Assembly: GCF_001482405.1 (NCBI RefSeq)
Contig: NZ_LPXO01000020.1
Span: forward strand, 1-53,616
Direction: 5' to 3'
From: Pseudoponticoccus marisrubri
GTDB taxonomy: Bacteria > Pseudomonadota > Alphaproteobacteria > Rhodobacterales > Rhodobacteraceae
DNA: 53,616 nt
The position numbers and the translations under genes were made by a program. Shown here one piece after another: positions 1 through 8,606 of this stretch (positions are counted from its first letter, which is position 1; every line of letters starts with the position of its first letter). A model generated the notes under the pieces. That model saw only the letters and a program-made list of their open reading frames with translations, made no database searches and was not told where the DNA came from.

Positions 1-2
1 CG

Positions 3-758
3 CCACGAAACTGCAAACGCGTAACATCAACCAGCGGTGAGCCAGAGCCTCCAGTCTGGAAAGCGCTCAAGCGTCCCAAATTATCTGACGACGGACAGTT
101 CGAACCAAAAATTCAGAAGCTGCTCGATGACCATGTCGTTGCGATGCCAGCGGAAACCATCATCGAGGTGGTTAACATCAACGATCCCGACGCGCTTAAG
201 GCTGTCATCGAGGAAACGGGGGTTTCCGAAGCCTCAAAGGCCGACCGCATCGCCAGCGCCACCCGCCGGGCAATCACCGAGAAGATGGATGAAGACCCGA
301 CGTTCTACAAACAGTTCTCCCAGCTGCTCGAAGAGACCATCCGCGCCTATCGCGAGAAGCGGCTGTCCGAGCGCGAATACCTGAACAGTGTCGTGGATCT
401 CGCGAGCAAGGTGGCCCGCAAGGATCGGGGGCGGGATGTTCCGGAGAGCATTAGGGGCGATGAGGATGCTCAGGCCTTCTTCGGCGTCCTGGATGGTCAG
501 CTCAAGACCAAGGGCGATGATTCAGTGACCGGCGTCGAGGCCGCAGCGATCGCTCAACAGATCATCGACATCATCAAATCGCACCTGATTGTGGACATTT
601 GGTCGAACGAGGTGGCCCAGAACAATCTGCGCAACGCCATTGATGACTACTTCTTCGATGTCCTGCGCGACGAGAAGGACATCGACCTTCCCGTAGAAGT
701 ACTCGACGATCTCGAACTCAAGATTATGGATCTTGCCCGGGCCCGGTTCACAGCATGA
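3..758 (+). CDS. hsdR: Type I restriction endonuclease subunit R, C-terminal part (5' end outside window)
   Basis: The frame is open from base 3, so this is the last ~250 residues of a larger protein. The charged helical tail, with DIWSNEVAQNN followed by a NAIDDYFFD segment, matches the C-terminal region of HsdR, the ATP-dependent translocase/nuclease subunit of type I restriction enzymes. The helicase and nuclease domains would lie upstream, so completeness of the system cannot be judged; no HsdM or HsdS is in the window. The stop overlaps the next gene's start by 4 bp (ATGA), which suggests translational coupling. Confidence 0.8.
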   Translation, partial: PRNCKRVTSTSGEPEPPVWKALKRPKLSDDGQFEPKIQKLLDDHVVAMPAETIIEVVNINDPDALKAVIEETGVSEASKADRIASATRRAITEKMDEDPTFYKQFSQLLEETIRAYREKRLSEREYLNSVVDLASKVARKDRGRDVPESIRGDEDAQAFFGVLDGQLKTKGDDSVTGVEAAAIAQQIIDIIKSHLIVDIWSNEVAQNNLRNAIDDYFFDVLRDEKDIDLPVEVLDDLELKIMDLARARFTA

Positions 759-1471
759 CACGGGAGTTGCACTGCCTGCGGTACGGCGAGCAGGAGATCC
801 AGTACGAGATTGTTCGGCGCCCGAGGAAAACACTGGAGATAGCCGTCGAGCCGGATGCGTCGGTGGTGATCGCGGCCCGGGAGCACGCGACACTAGACGC
901 CATCGAAGCCAAGCTGCGGAAGCGCGCGGCATGGGTGACAAGGCAGCAGCGGTACTTCTCCCAGTTCCTGCCGCGTACGCCGGAGCGCAGGTTCGTCGCC
1001 GGGGAGACTCATCTCTACCTCGGGCGCCAATACCGGCTGAAGGTCGTCCCGCATGTCCGGGAAAGCGTGAAGCTGATCCGCGGCTTCATCGTCGTGCAGA
1101 CTCGCCGGCCGACCAGGCCGGAGGTGACACGCGAACTGGTCGAGGCATGGTACCGGGACCGAGCCCACATCAAGTTTCCGGAACGGATCGAACTCTGTCT
1201 CGGCCTGTTCCCGGATCCCGAGGCATTCAGGCCGATGGGCCTCATCGTACGCCAGACCCGGCAGCGATGGGGGTCCATGTCACCGGCCGGACGTTTGCTA
1301 CTCAATCGTCGTCTAGTTCAGGCCCCTGTCGACGCCATCGACTACGTGATCACCCATGAACTCTGCCATGTGGCCGAGCCTCATCACGGGGCAGCATTCT
1401 TTGACCTCCTCGACAAGGTGATGCCCGATTGGGAGCGTCGGAAGCAAAGGCTCGAACGGGCCATGGCCTGA
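755..1471 (+). CDS. YgjP-like (M48-type) zinc metallopeptidase
   Basis: A 238-residue protein with an HELCH zinc-binding motif (H201, E202, H205) followed by an EPHHGAAF segment that should supply the third ligand. This is the SprT/YgjP (DUF45, M48-like) family. The N-terminal half is beta-rich, as usual for the family. It is coupled to hsdR by an ATGA overlap; YgjP-like proteases are frequent partners of type I restriction operons, but their role there is not established. Family assignment is firm, substrate unknown. Confidence 0.85.
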   Translation: MTRELHCLRYGEQEIQYEIVRRPRKTLEIAVEPDASVVIAAREHATLDAIEAKLRKRAAWVTRQQRYFSQFLPRTPERRFVAGETHLYLGRQYRLKVVPHVRESVKLIRGFIVVQTRRPTRPEVTRELVEAWYRDRAHIKFPERIELCLGLFPDPEAFRPMGLIVRQTRQRWGSMSPAGRLLLNRRLVQAPVDAIDYVITHELCHVAEPHHGAAFFDLLDKVMPDWERRKQRLERAMA

Positions 1472-1828
1472 GAAATTCCGAAACCGGTCGCAACAGACGC
1501 TAACGCGACTCCAATCCAAGCAATTTCCGACGCTGGATTTTCTTTCTCCCTTACAAGGACTTATAAGGAATTCACCAAATCGGGGCAGTCATCAGGTCCG
1601 GAGAATATCGACCCTGAGAGACCGCTTTCGGGCCTCGTTCCACCAAGGCCAGTGCTCAGCCCAACCCGCATAACCCTCGAAAACAACGGAAAAATCCGGG
1701 CGTGGCCAAGACCGTAGAAACCGTTCCAAAGGGAAAGTGGCGGAGAGGAAGGGACTTGCATCGAATGTTCTCCATGCTCCAGTCCATTGGTAATAAACAT
1801 CTTTCCCGAGAATGCCCGCAAATATCCT
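1472..1828. other. Intergenic region between convergent genes, no gene seen
   Basis: About 357 bp between the ygjP-like gene and the convergent dehI-like gene. No reading frame here has a plausible start, ribosome-binding site or recognisable protein. A weak inverted repeat (CCTTA...TATAAGG, ~1551-1570) could be a terminator but lacks a strong stem. Confidence 0.5.
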
Positions 1829-2725
1829 TCAGCGAGTGAGCTGTCCGAAAGCGCCATCGTCAACGAGTTGCGCCCTCAGAAAGGCGACGTTGAGTGCAAG
1901 TCCGGGCAGCAGCCATTGGAACAGGCGGACGACGGCCAAGACTTCTTCGCAGGTGGCATCTGCTGCGGCGGCCTCGCGAAGCGCGTCGCTCGAAAGCCTA
2001 GTGGGGTTCGGAAGACCCGCGGCCAGTACCACGGCCCTGTCGTGGACCCGTGCAACGTGATGCTCGTAGTCATCGCGTACCACGGCACGTTTCAGGTCCT
2101 CCCAGGCCGGCGCGAAATAGCTCGGCCAGCGGGCGAAGGCGCGGTAGTCGGTATTGACGAAGGGAAGGCCCAGCGTGTGGCGAATGTCGGCATAGAGCGC
2201 GGCGATGGTCGGGTCGGCGTGATGCGGTTCGATCAGGACGGGTTTCGGCGCAACCGGACGGCGCTGGGCAGGACCGCCCGCCTTGCCGCCGCCGCGCCAA
2301 TCTTTGCCTTCCAGAAGTAATCGCGCCAGCGAGGCCATGAGAAGATAGAGCATGTTGCCGGCCGAAAAGACCTCGTTACAGGCGCGGATGTCGTCGATTT
2401 CCCGCTCCTCGTAGCCCGTGTCGATCAATCGAGGCAGGATCGGTGGCGGCGAGAGCCGTGATGCCTCGTTTTCCGCGCAAGCACGCAATTCTGCGCAGGC
2501 ATGAATGAATGGCTCCGTGCCGGCCGTAGGCTCCAGAGCCGACCAGAGCGTACCGTAGAAGCGCGGAAAGTGGGCGAAGGCCATCGCGACAACGCCCATC
2601 CAGGGAACCTCGAGGCCCGCCCTGGTCCGCGCGTAGACCTCCGCCAGGTCCCCCGTGGCGGCGTATTCCGGCACCGGCTGGATGGCCGGAATGGGATCCG
2701 GTTTCAGGCGCGGCAGGTCAGGCAT
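1829..2725 (-). CDS. DehI-family haloacid dehalogenase-like protein
   Basis: A 298-residue protein resembling the group I 2-haloacid dehalogenase (DehI) family, two pseudo-repeated helical halves that hydrolyse 2-halocarboxylic acids. The second half has NTDYRAFARWPSYF, where D193 aligns with the catalytic Asp of DehI (A-S-D-F-Q-A-L-A-N-W-P in the founder, recalled from memory). The first half has a GN124 segment at the place of the water-activating Asn. It overlaps the HxlR gene upstream by 8 bp, so the two are probably one transcript. Dehalogenase activity is inferred; distant members may have other substrates. Confidence 0.7.
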   Translation of the reverse strand: MPDLPRLKPDPIPAIQPVPEYAATGDLAEVYARTRAGLEVPWMGVVAMAFAHFPRFYGTLWSALEPTAGTEPFIHACAELRACAENEASRLSPPPILPRLIDTGYEEREIDDIRACNEVFSAGNMLYLLMASLARLLLEGKDWRGGGKAGGPAQRRPVAPKPVLIEPHHADPTIAALYADIRHTLGLPFVNTDYRAFARWPSYFAPAWEDLKRAVVRDDYEHHVARVHDRAVVLAAGLPNPTRLSSDALREAAAADATCEEVLAVVRLFQWLLPGLALNVAFLRAQLVDDGAFGQLTR

Positions 2726-3089
2726 CGGCCATGTTCTGGGGCAGGCTTTCGCTCCATTTCCGAAGCTCGTCGAGGAAGCCCAGCGCGGTGCAGCCCAGTT
2801 CGGTGATCTGGTATTGCACCGACACCGGCGCGGTATCCTTCACTTCGCGCGTCACCAGGCCCTGAGTTTCAAGCTGGCGCAGCCGCTCGGTGATCATCTT
2901 CTTCGATGCGCCGCCGACCATCCGCGACAGATCGTTGAAGCGCACCGGCCCGTCCTTGAGGTGCCAGAGGATCGAACCGGTCCACTTGCCGCCGATGATC
3001 CGCATGCCGCGTTCGATGGCGCAAGGCTTGATACAGGCGTCGTGAACCTGCCGTCGCCCCTTGGCATCGGTTTCCACTCTTGCATCCAT
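2718..3089 (-). CDS. HxlR-family winged-helix transcription regulator
   Basis: A 123-residue HxlR/MarR-like regulator. It has the family signature C-x4-C near residues 19-23, the GKWTGSILWHL helix and a winged-helix core (MVGGASKKMITERLRQLE), ending in RKWSESL. HxlR proteins such as YodB and QorR often sense quinones or electrophiles through N-terminal Cys. The gene faces a quinone reductase-like flavoprotein gene across a 131-bp divergent promoter region, the classical arrangement for such a switch. It is co-transcribed with the dehI-like gene. Confidence 0.88.
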   Translation of the reverse strand: MDARVETDAKGRRQVHDACIKPCAIERGMRIIGGKWTGSILWHLKDGPVRFNDLSRMVGGASKKMITERLRQLETQGLVTREVKDTAPVSVQYQITELGCTALGFLDELRKWSESLPQNMADA

Positions 3090-3220
3090 GACATGCCTCC
3101 TATGCGCCTTACTAGGTTACCAAAAGTATACTGGTTGATTTCCGTTCCTTGCATCAGCAACTTGGCCCCGAGATGACCGCGAGTCAACCGGCCGCGGAAT
3201 TGAGAACAAGGACCGACACG
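3090..3220. promoter_or_regulatory. Divergent promoter region with candidate HxlR operator
   Basis: Lies between the HxlR gene and the plus-strand detoxification run. Direct repeats TACTAGGTT (3110-3118) and TACTGGTT (3129-3136) are 19 bp apart, and TATACT at 3127-3132 is a good -10 hexamer for the plus strand, so regulator binding would overlap the promoter. The ribosome-binding site AAGGA precedes the ATG at 3221. Operator role is inferred from layout. Confidence 0.4.
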
Positions 3221-3829
3221 ATGAGCAACATCCTGATTCTGAACGGCGCCCAGCCCTACCCCTTCGCCCCCGGCGGGTTGAACGCCACGCTGGCGGCGCG
3301 CGCAAAGGACCGGCTGGAGGCACAAGGTCACGCCGTGCGCCTGACCTCCGTGGCCGATGGCTATGACGTCGAGGCGGAGGTGGAGAACCACCGCTGGGCA
3401 GACACCGTCATCATGCAATTCCCGGTGAACTGGATGGGCGTGCCGTGGTCGTTCAAGAAATACATGGACGAGGTCTATACCGCCGGGATGGACGGCCGGT
3501 TGACGGTCGGCGACGGGCGCACCGCCGAGGCGCCCAAGGCGAATTACGGCATGGGCGGCGTGCTGACAGGCACGCGCTACATGATCTCGGCCACATTCAA
3601 CGCCCCGCGCGAAGCCTTCGACGACCCTGCGGAGCCGTTCTTCCAGGGCATGAGCGTCGACGACCTGCTGCGCCCGGTGCATCTCAACGCCAGGTTCTTC
3701 GGCATGACGTCCCTGCCGACCTTCTCGGCGCATGACGTGATGAAGAACCCCGAAATTCAGACCGACCTCGCCCGGTTCGACGCGCATCTGGATGCCCTGT
3801 TCGCGGAGGCCGAAAATGTCGCGGCCTGA
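3221..3829 (+). CDS. NAD(P)H-dependent flavodoxin-fold oxidoreductase (MdaB/NQO-like)
   Basis: 202 residues starting MSNILILNG, the beta-1/FMN-phosphate loop of the flavodoxin_2 family, followed by QFPVNWMGVPWSFKKYMDEV, the family hallmark seen in MdaB, KefF and NQO proteins. These are FMN/FAD enzymes that reduce quinones by two electrons. I chose the ATG at 3221 rather than 3149 because it has AAGGA upstream and begins exactly at the conserved first strand. It is the first gene of the plus-strand run and overlaps the GST gene by 14 bp. Regulation by the divergent HxlR protein is likely. Confidence 0.87.
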   Translation: MSNILILNGAQPYPFAPGGLNATLAARAKDRLEAQGHAVRLTSVADGYDVEAEVENHRWADTVIMQFPVNWMGVPWSFKKYMDEVYTAGMDGRLTVGDGRTAEAPKANYGMGGVLTGTRYMISATFNAPREAFDDPAEPFFQGMSVDDLLRPVHLNARFFGMTSLPTFSAHDVMKNPEIQTDLARFDAHLDALFAEAENVAA

Positions 3830-4523
3830 TATCGTCCTCTACACGGCCAACACGATGAACGGGTGGAAGCCGCTCATCTTCCTGCACGAAGCCGAGATCG
3901 ACTATGAGCTGGTCAATGTCGACTTCTCGAAGAAGGAGCAGCACGCGCCCGACTACGTGAAGATGAACCCGAACGGCAAGATCCCGACGATCTGGGACCG
4001 GGCCGAGGGGCGTGCGATCTTCGAGAGCGGCGCGATCCTGTGGCACCTGGCCGAGAAATACGGGCGCTTCCTGTCCTCCGACCCGGTGGAGCGATCCGAG
4101 ACGCTGCAATGGCTGTTCTTCCAGGTCGGTCATATCGGGCCGATGATGGGACAGGCGATGTTCTTCCAGCGCATCGCCAAGCCGAACGGCGACGAAGTGC
4201 CCTATGCCATCGACCGCTACGTGAACGAGAGCCGGCGGCTGCTGGAGGTGCTGGATACCCGGCTCCGGGGCCGCGACTGGCTGGTAGGCGACGCGATGTC
4301 GATCGCCGACATCGCCACCTACCCCTGGGCGCGCAGTTACTTCTGGGCCACGGTCGACATCGAGGGGCTGCCCGACCTGCAGGCATGGTTCGACCGGCTC
4401 GATGCCATGCCGCGCGTGCAGGAGGCCCTGCAACTGCCCGAGCCGCGCCCCTCGGCCTTCGGCAAGGGCGATATCGACGCGGCGGCGAAAGCCAATGCCG
4501 CCCGGTTCAAGGAGGACAAATGA
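3816..4523 (+). CDS. Glutathione S-transferase
   Basis: 235 residues with an N-terminal thioredoxin-like GST domain (NPNGKIPTIWD carries the cis-Pro; ESGAILWHLAEKYG binds the glutathione gamma-glutamyl group) and an all-helical C-terminal domain with the SIADIATYPW N-capping box. It resembles the YfcG/YghU group. The ATG at 3816 has GGAGG at 3805-3809; the upstream ATG at 3792 has no such site. Both ends overlap neighbours, so it is translated as part of the operon, probably for conjugating or reducing electrophiles handled by the adjacent reductase. Confidence 0.9.
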   Translation: MSRPDIVLYTANTMNGWKPLIFLHEAEIDYELVNVDFSKKEQHAPDYVKMNPNGKIPTIWDRAEGRAIFESGAILWHLAEKYGRFLSSDPVERSETLQWLFFQVGHIGPMMGQAMFFQRIAKPNGDEVPYAIDRYVNESRRLLEVLDTRLRGRDWLVGDAMSIADIATYPWARSYFWATVDIEGLPDLQAWFDRLDAMPRVQEALQLPEPRPSAFGKGDIDAAAKANAARFKEDK

Positions 4524-5164
4524 TGGCCGTGCGCGTGGATATCGTCTCGGACGTGGTCTGCCCGTGGTGCGTGATCGGCTATCACCAATTGGCCAAGGCT
4601 GCGCAGGAGACCGGGATCGGGATCGACGTGCACTGGCACCCGTTCGAGCTGAACCCGCAGATGGGCGAGGATGGCGAGAACCTGCGCGAGCACCTCGCCG
4701 CGAAATACGGCACGACCCCGGAGGGCTCGATCAAGGCGCGGGCGCGGCTGACCGAGATGGGCGCGGCGCTCGGGTTCGCGTTCAATTATACCGACGACAT
4801 GCGCATGGTGAACACCTTCCGCGCGCACCAGCTGATCGATTGGGCCGCGGAACAGGGCAAGGCGCATGAGGCGAACCTCGCCCTCTTCCGCGCCTTCTTC
4901 ACCCGCCGGGAGAACCTCAATGACCTGGGCGTGCTCGCCGACGTCGCCACCGAGGTCGGGCTCGGCCGGGACGCCGCCCTCGCGATGCTGAAGAGCGGCG
5001 AGCGGGCCGATCGGGTGCGCGAGAAGGAACGGTTCTGGACCTCGCGCGGCATAACCGGCGTGCCCGCGATGATCTTCGGGCAGCAGCATCTGGTGACGGG
5101 CGCTCAGGGGGAAGAGAGATACGCGAAGATCCTGCACCACCTCGCCGCGGAGACCGCGGCATGA
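4520..5164 (+). CDS. DsbA-family (FrnE-like) thiol oxidoreductase
   Basis: A 214-residue thioredoxin-fold protein with a CPWC active site (C14-C17), an inserted helical domain and a GVPAM cis-Pro loop late in the protein. There is no signal peptide, so it is cytoplasmic like FrnE/2-hydroxychromene-2-carboxylate isomerase-like members. Two consecutive ATG codons (4520, 4523) follow GGAGG at 4511-4515; either may be used. ATGA overlaps link it to genes on both sides. Exact substrate unknown; GST-linked members may act on aromatic or dithiol substrates. Confidence 0.88.
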   Translation: MMAVRVDIVSDVVCPWCVIGYHQLAKAAQETGIGIDVHWHPFELNPQMGEDGENLREHLAAKYGTTPEGSIKARARLTEMGAALGFAFNYTDDMRMVNTFRAHQLIDWAAEQGKAHEANLALFRAFFTRRENLNDLGVLADVATEVGLGRDAALAMLKSGERADRVREKERFWTSRGITGVPAMIFGQQHLVTGAQGEERYAKILHHLAAETAA

Positions 5165-5448
5165 CCGGCGCGGCAGAGATCCGTCGCGAGGAAGGCGAGA
5201 GCAAGGGCCGCTACTGGCTGGTCGCAGACGGCCACGAGGCCGAGCTGACCTATTCGCGCCTGGGAAAGACACAGATCATCATCGACCATACCGGCGTGCC
5301 GGACGCGCTGCGCGGACGCGGCGCGGGGGCGGCGTTGGTCGCCCACGCAGTGGCCGATGCCCGCGCCGAGGGCCGCAGGATCGTGCCGCTCTGCCCCTTC
5401 GCCAGGGCGCAGATCGCGCGCCACAAGAAGTGGCAGGACGTGCTGTAG
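5161..5448 (+). CDS. Small GNAT-fold N-acetyltransferase (YjdJ/NATD1-like)
   Basis: A 95-residue minimal GNAT protein. It has the acetyl-CoA pyrophosphate loop LRGRGAGAALVAHAV and the CPFARAQIARHKKWQD ending that typifies the YjdJ/NATD1 subgroup (CPF...H..Y/W). Its acceptor is unknown. It overlaps the FrnE-like gene by ATGA and is followed by 36 bp and the next gene, so it sits within the same transcription unit. Confidence 0.85.
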   Translation: MTGAAEIRREEGESKGRYWLVADGHEAELTYSRLGKTQIIIDHTGVPDALRGRGAGAALVAHAVADARAEGRRIVPLCPFARAQIARHKKWQDVL

Positions 5449-5484
5449 CGCCTGCGTACACGACCGACAAAAAGGGAGGAGACA

Positions 5485-6474
5485 ATGAGCAAGGCACAGG
5501 TGATTCACCGGCTGGGACCGCCAGAGGTGATGCAATGGCAAGACTGGCCCGTGCCCGACCCAGGCCCGGGTGAGGTGCGCCTGCGCCATACGGCCATCGG
5601 CGTCAATTTCGCCGATACCTACCACCGCGGCGGCATTTCGCACCCGTGGAAGGTGGACGCGCCGCCGGTTGTCATCGGGTTCGAGGGCGTCGGCATCGTG
5701 GAGGGTGTGGGCGATGGCGTGACCGCGTTCAAGACCGGGGACCGCGTGGCCTACGGCATCCCGCCGCTCGGGTCCTATTCGGAGATTCGCAATTACCCCG
5801 CCGACAAACTCCTGCACCTGCCCGAGCGGCTCGACGACAAAGAGGTTGCCGCGCTGCTGATGAAGGGCATGACGGCGCATTACCTGCTGCACCGCACCTA
5901 TGCCGTGCAGCCGGGCGACACGATCCTCGTTCACGCGGCAGCGGGCGGCATGGGGCTGATCCTCTGCCAATGGGCAAAGGCGCTCGGGGCGACCACCGTC
6001 GGCACCGTCTCGACCGAGGAAAAGGCCGAGGTTGCCCGAGCGGCAGGCTGCGATCACCCGGTGGTCCGCTCGCGGCAGAGTTTCGTCGACGTCGTCCGCG
6101 AGGTGACCGATGGTGAAGGCTGCGCCGTGGTCTACGAGGCCATCGGCAAGGACACGCTGCAGGACAGCCTCGACTGTCTGCGCCTGATGGGTGTTTGCGC
6201 CGCCTACGGCCATGTCTCCGGCCCGCCGGGTCCGGTCGATATCATCCAGGACCTCGGGCGCCGCGGCTCGCTCTTCATTACCCGGCCTGCCATCATGCAT
6301 TATGTCGCCAGGCGCTCCGACCTGGAATGGACCGCGCGGGATCTGTTCAAGGCGATCGGCGACGGCATTCTCGATGCGAACATCAACTACGAATACCCGC
6401 TGAAGGACGCGGTTAAGGCGCATGAGGCCATCGAATCCGGCAAGACGCTCGGCGCGACAGTAATGATCCCATGA
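5485..6474 (+). CDS. Quinone oxidoreductase, zinc-independent MDR family
   Basis: 329 residues, typical length for QorA-type enzymes. It has an N-terminal GroES-like domain (GVNFADTYHRGG) and a Rossmann domain with VHAAAGGMG for NADPH binding around residue 150. The catalytic zinc cysteines are absent, as expected for quinone reductases. GGGAGGAG sits just upstream of the ATG. The stop overlaps the HAD gene by ATGA. Probable one-electron reduction of quinones with NADPH, matching the redox theme of the operon. Confidence 0.9.
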   Translation: MSKAQVIHRLGPPEVMQWQDWPVPDPGPGEVRLRHTAIGVNFADTYHRGGISHPWKVDAPPVVIGFEGVGIVEGVGDGVTAFKTGDRVAYGIPPLGSYSEIRNYPADKLLHLPERLDDKEVAALLMKGMTAHYLLHRTYAVQPGDTILVHAAAGGMGLILCQWAKALGATTVGTVSTEEKAEVARAAGCDHPVVRSRQSFVDVVREVTDGEGCAVVYEAIGKDTLQDSLDCLRLMGVCAAYGHVSGPPGPVDIIQDLGRRGSLFITRPAIMHYVARRSDLEWTARDLFKAIGDGILDANINYEYPLKDAVKAHEAIESGKTLGATVMIP

Positions 6475-7214
6475 ACCTGTCCGGTATCAAGGCCCTGACC
6501 TTCGACACCGGCGGCACCTTGCTCGACTGGCATACCGGCTTCCGCGATGCCTTCGCGGCGGCCGGGCGCCGCCACGGGATCGACCGCGACTGGGGCCAGA
6601 TGGCGAACCGCTTCCGCCGCGTCTCCCTGGAGTTGATGCTGGACCTCGGGGATGACGGGCCGCCCCAGTACAATTTCGACGAAGCGCATGCGCTCAGTCT
6701 GAAGACGCTGCTGCGCGAAGAGGGGCTGGACAGGTTCGATGAAACGGATCGCCACCGTATCGCCTGGGACGCCCCGCATGGCCTGGCGGCATGGCCGGAT
6801 GTTCCGGGCGGGCTCGCCGCGCTGCGCGAACGCTACATCGTGGCCTCCTTCACGCTCTTGTCCTACCGGCTGGTGATCGACACCTCGCGCCGCAACGGCC
6901 TGACATGGGATGCGGTGCTGTCCTGCGAAGGACTTGGTGTCTACAAGCTCTTGCCTGAAGCATACGGGCGCGCAGCGAAGATGCTACAACTCGCACCCGA
7001 AGAGTGCCTGATGGTCGCCTGCCATCCCTTCGATCTCGACGCGGCAGCGAAAGTCGGGTTTCGCACGGCGCTGATCCGCCGTCCCGAGGAATGGGGCCCG
7101 GACCCGGCCGACCGGCCCCATCTGCCCGAGCCCGGCTCCTACGATATCGAACTGGGCAACCTGCTGGAGCTGCACAAGCAACTTCGCCGAGAGGGCCACG
7201 CGAACAGGGACTGA
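6471..7214 (+). CDS. HAD-superfamily hydrolase, haloacid dehalogenase type II-like
   Basis: 247 residues with HAD motif I FDTGGTLLDW (nucleophile D in D-x-G-G-T, the dehalogenase-like form rather than DxDGT), a helical cap, motif II (VASFTLLS), a motif III Lys (GVYKLLPEAY) and motif IV (ACHPFDLDAA). This pattern fits the type II 2-haloacid dehalogenase/phosphatase branch. Overlaps the quinone oxidoreductase by ATGA and is the last gene of the run. With the dehI-like gene it makes two unrelated dehalogenase-fold proteins within 5 kb. Specificity unproven. Confidence 0.82.
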   Translation: MNLSGIKALTFDTGGTLLDWHTGFRDAFAAAGRRHGIDRDWGQMANRFRRVSLELMLDLGDDGPPQYNFDEAHALSLKTLLREEGLDRFDETDRHRIAWDAPHGLAAWPDVPGGLAALRERYIVASFTLLSYRLVIDTSRRNGLTWDAVLSCEGLGVYKLLPEAYGRAAKMLQLAPEECLMVACHPFDLDAAAKVGFRTALIRRPEEWGPDPADRPHLPEPGSYDIELGNLLELHKQLRREGHANRD

Positions 7215-7387
7215 CCCCGGAAGCCGTCCGCCGTCATTGACTTGCCGAGAGGACTCGGCGTATCCAATACGCAGTCCGGGCGGTTCGTGAACCCAAGACG
7301 ACCGCCGTAAGCCGCCTGGCACATGGCTTAATCCGACAGGGCCGATCAGCGACCGATAGGGTCGCGTTCAACCTGTGAGGATCAGCC

Positions 7388-8371
7388 ATGGAGCACATCA
7401 CTTCTATCGACATTTCCGCATTGTTCGGTGCCGACGACACGGCGCGGGATACCGTGGATGCGCAGATCGTTGAAGCGATCCGGAGCCATGGAGGCTTCGT
7501 TATCGCCGGGTTTCCCCGCGCCGATGAGATCGACGCGCTCGCCGGGGAGATGCTGCGGTTCTTCGACCTGGACGAGGCGGAAAAGTTCAAGGTCGCGAAG
7601 ATCTGCAGCAGGCCCGACGCGACCAACAAGTACCGGGGCTACGAGAACAATCTGAAGCCCGGCGGGCGTTTCGCCTACAATGAGATGTACGACATCGGCC
7701 CGAAGGCGCCCTCGCCCGCCCTCACCGAGGCGACGGGGCTCTTCGCGGAAGCCAATGTCTGGCCCGAGCAGGAGCCGTCGCCGGGCTGGCGTCAGGCGAT
7801 GGAGGAGTACCATGACACGCTGCACCGTGTGGCGATGGCGGTGCTGCATTCGGTCGGTCGGTCCGTCGGTCTGTCCGCCGACAAGCTCGATCGGCTGTTC
7901 CGCACCGGCAACTCCACGCTGCGCCTGATCAACTATCCCCTGCCGCCCGATGGCATCACCATCGGAACGCGGCAGGACGAAGACGGCGAGTTGCAGATCT
8001 CCACGGCAGCCCACACCGACGGGTCCGGCCTGTCCATCCTGTGGTCGTTGCAACCGGGTCTCCAGGCCCGTTCCCCCGATGGCACCTGGCGCGCGGTTCC
8101 GCAGCAGGCCAATTGCCTCTCGATCCACCTTGGCGACGTCATCGCGGCCATCACCGGTGGGCGCATCCCAGCAACGCCGCACAGGGTGGTCGGCCACGGG
8201 ATCGCGCGGCAATCCGTCGGCTTCTTCCTCGAGCCACGTCTGGACCTGCCGCTCGGCATCGCCGAAACGACCGGTACCGAAGTCGATTTCCCTCAAACCT
8301 ATGGCTGGTTGCTGCAAAAGCGTTTCAGCGGGTATGAGGATTACAAGGGCATCGTCGAACCCCCTGAGTGA
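7388..8371 (+). CDS. Isopenicillin N synthase-like 2-oxoglutarate/Fe(II) oxygenase
   Basis: 327 residues. The N-terminal part has DIxALF...GFVIAGFP, typical of DIOX_N. The catalytic jelly roll holds the iron ligands H209 and D211 (AAHTDGSGL) and H265 (ATPHRVVG), followed by the Arg-containing strand (RQSVGFFLEP) for the 2-oxo acid. Good ribosome-binding site (GTGAGGATC) 5' of the ATG. It is separated from the HAD gene by 173 bp and probably has its own promoter. Substrate not predictable. Confidence 0.88.
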   Translation: MEHITSIDISALFGADDTARDTVDAQIVEAIRSHGGFVIAGFPRADEIDALAGEMLRFFDLDEAEKFKVAKICSRPDATNKYRGYENNLKPGGRFAYNEMYDIGPKAPSPALTEATGLFAEANVWPEQEPSPGWRQAMEEYHDTLHRVAMAVLHSVGRSVGLSADKLDRLFRTGNSTLRLINYPLPPDGITIGTRQDEDGELQISTAAHTDGSGLSILWSLQPGLQARSPDGTWRAVPQQANCLSIHLGDVIAAITGGRIPATPHRVVGHGIARQSVGFFLEPRLDLPLGIAETTGTEVDFPQTYGWLLQKRFSGYEDYKGIVEPPE

Positions 8372-8468
8372 TTTTCGACTGTCGGCGAGCCCCGCCCGAG
8401 CTTGGGGCGCGCCGACCCACGATCCGCGCCGTCGCGGCACGGAGGCCATGCCCCACCATATGCCGCCG

Positions 8469-8606
8469 TCAGGACGGCACCGCCCGGAGCACCCGGCGCA
8501 CCTTGAACCCGCCGATGTCACGGGCGCGGGGGACAAACAGCGCCTCAATGGAGTCCAACTGCCCGGCTTGCGGGCAAACCTGCTCGATGGCGGGGTTCCA
8601 GCTCAC
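8469..8606 (-). pseudogene. Pirin-family protein B, N-terminal remnant
   Basis: A GTG start at 8606 opens a frame reading VSWNPAIEQVC, then ARDIGGFKVRRVLRA, which matches the first beta strands of a second pirin-type protein (normally R-x-R-D-I-G-G-F-x-V-R-R-x-L). The frame stops at 8469; the continuation RRHMVGH appears after the stop and then similarity ends. Only about 45 of ~300 residues remain. It lies directly downstream of the other decayed pirin, as if both belonged to one operon. Confidence 0.6.

Noticed and set aside
5104-6423. 439-codon minus-strand frame over the quinone oxidoreductase
   Set aside because: Antisense of three coupled, recognisable genes; no start signal.
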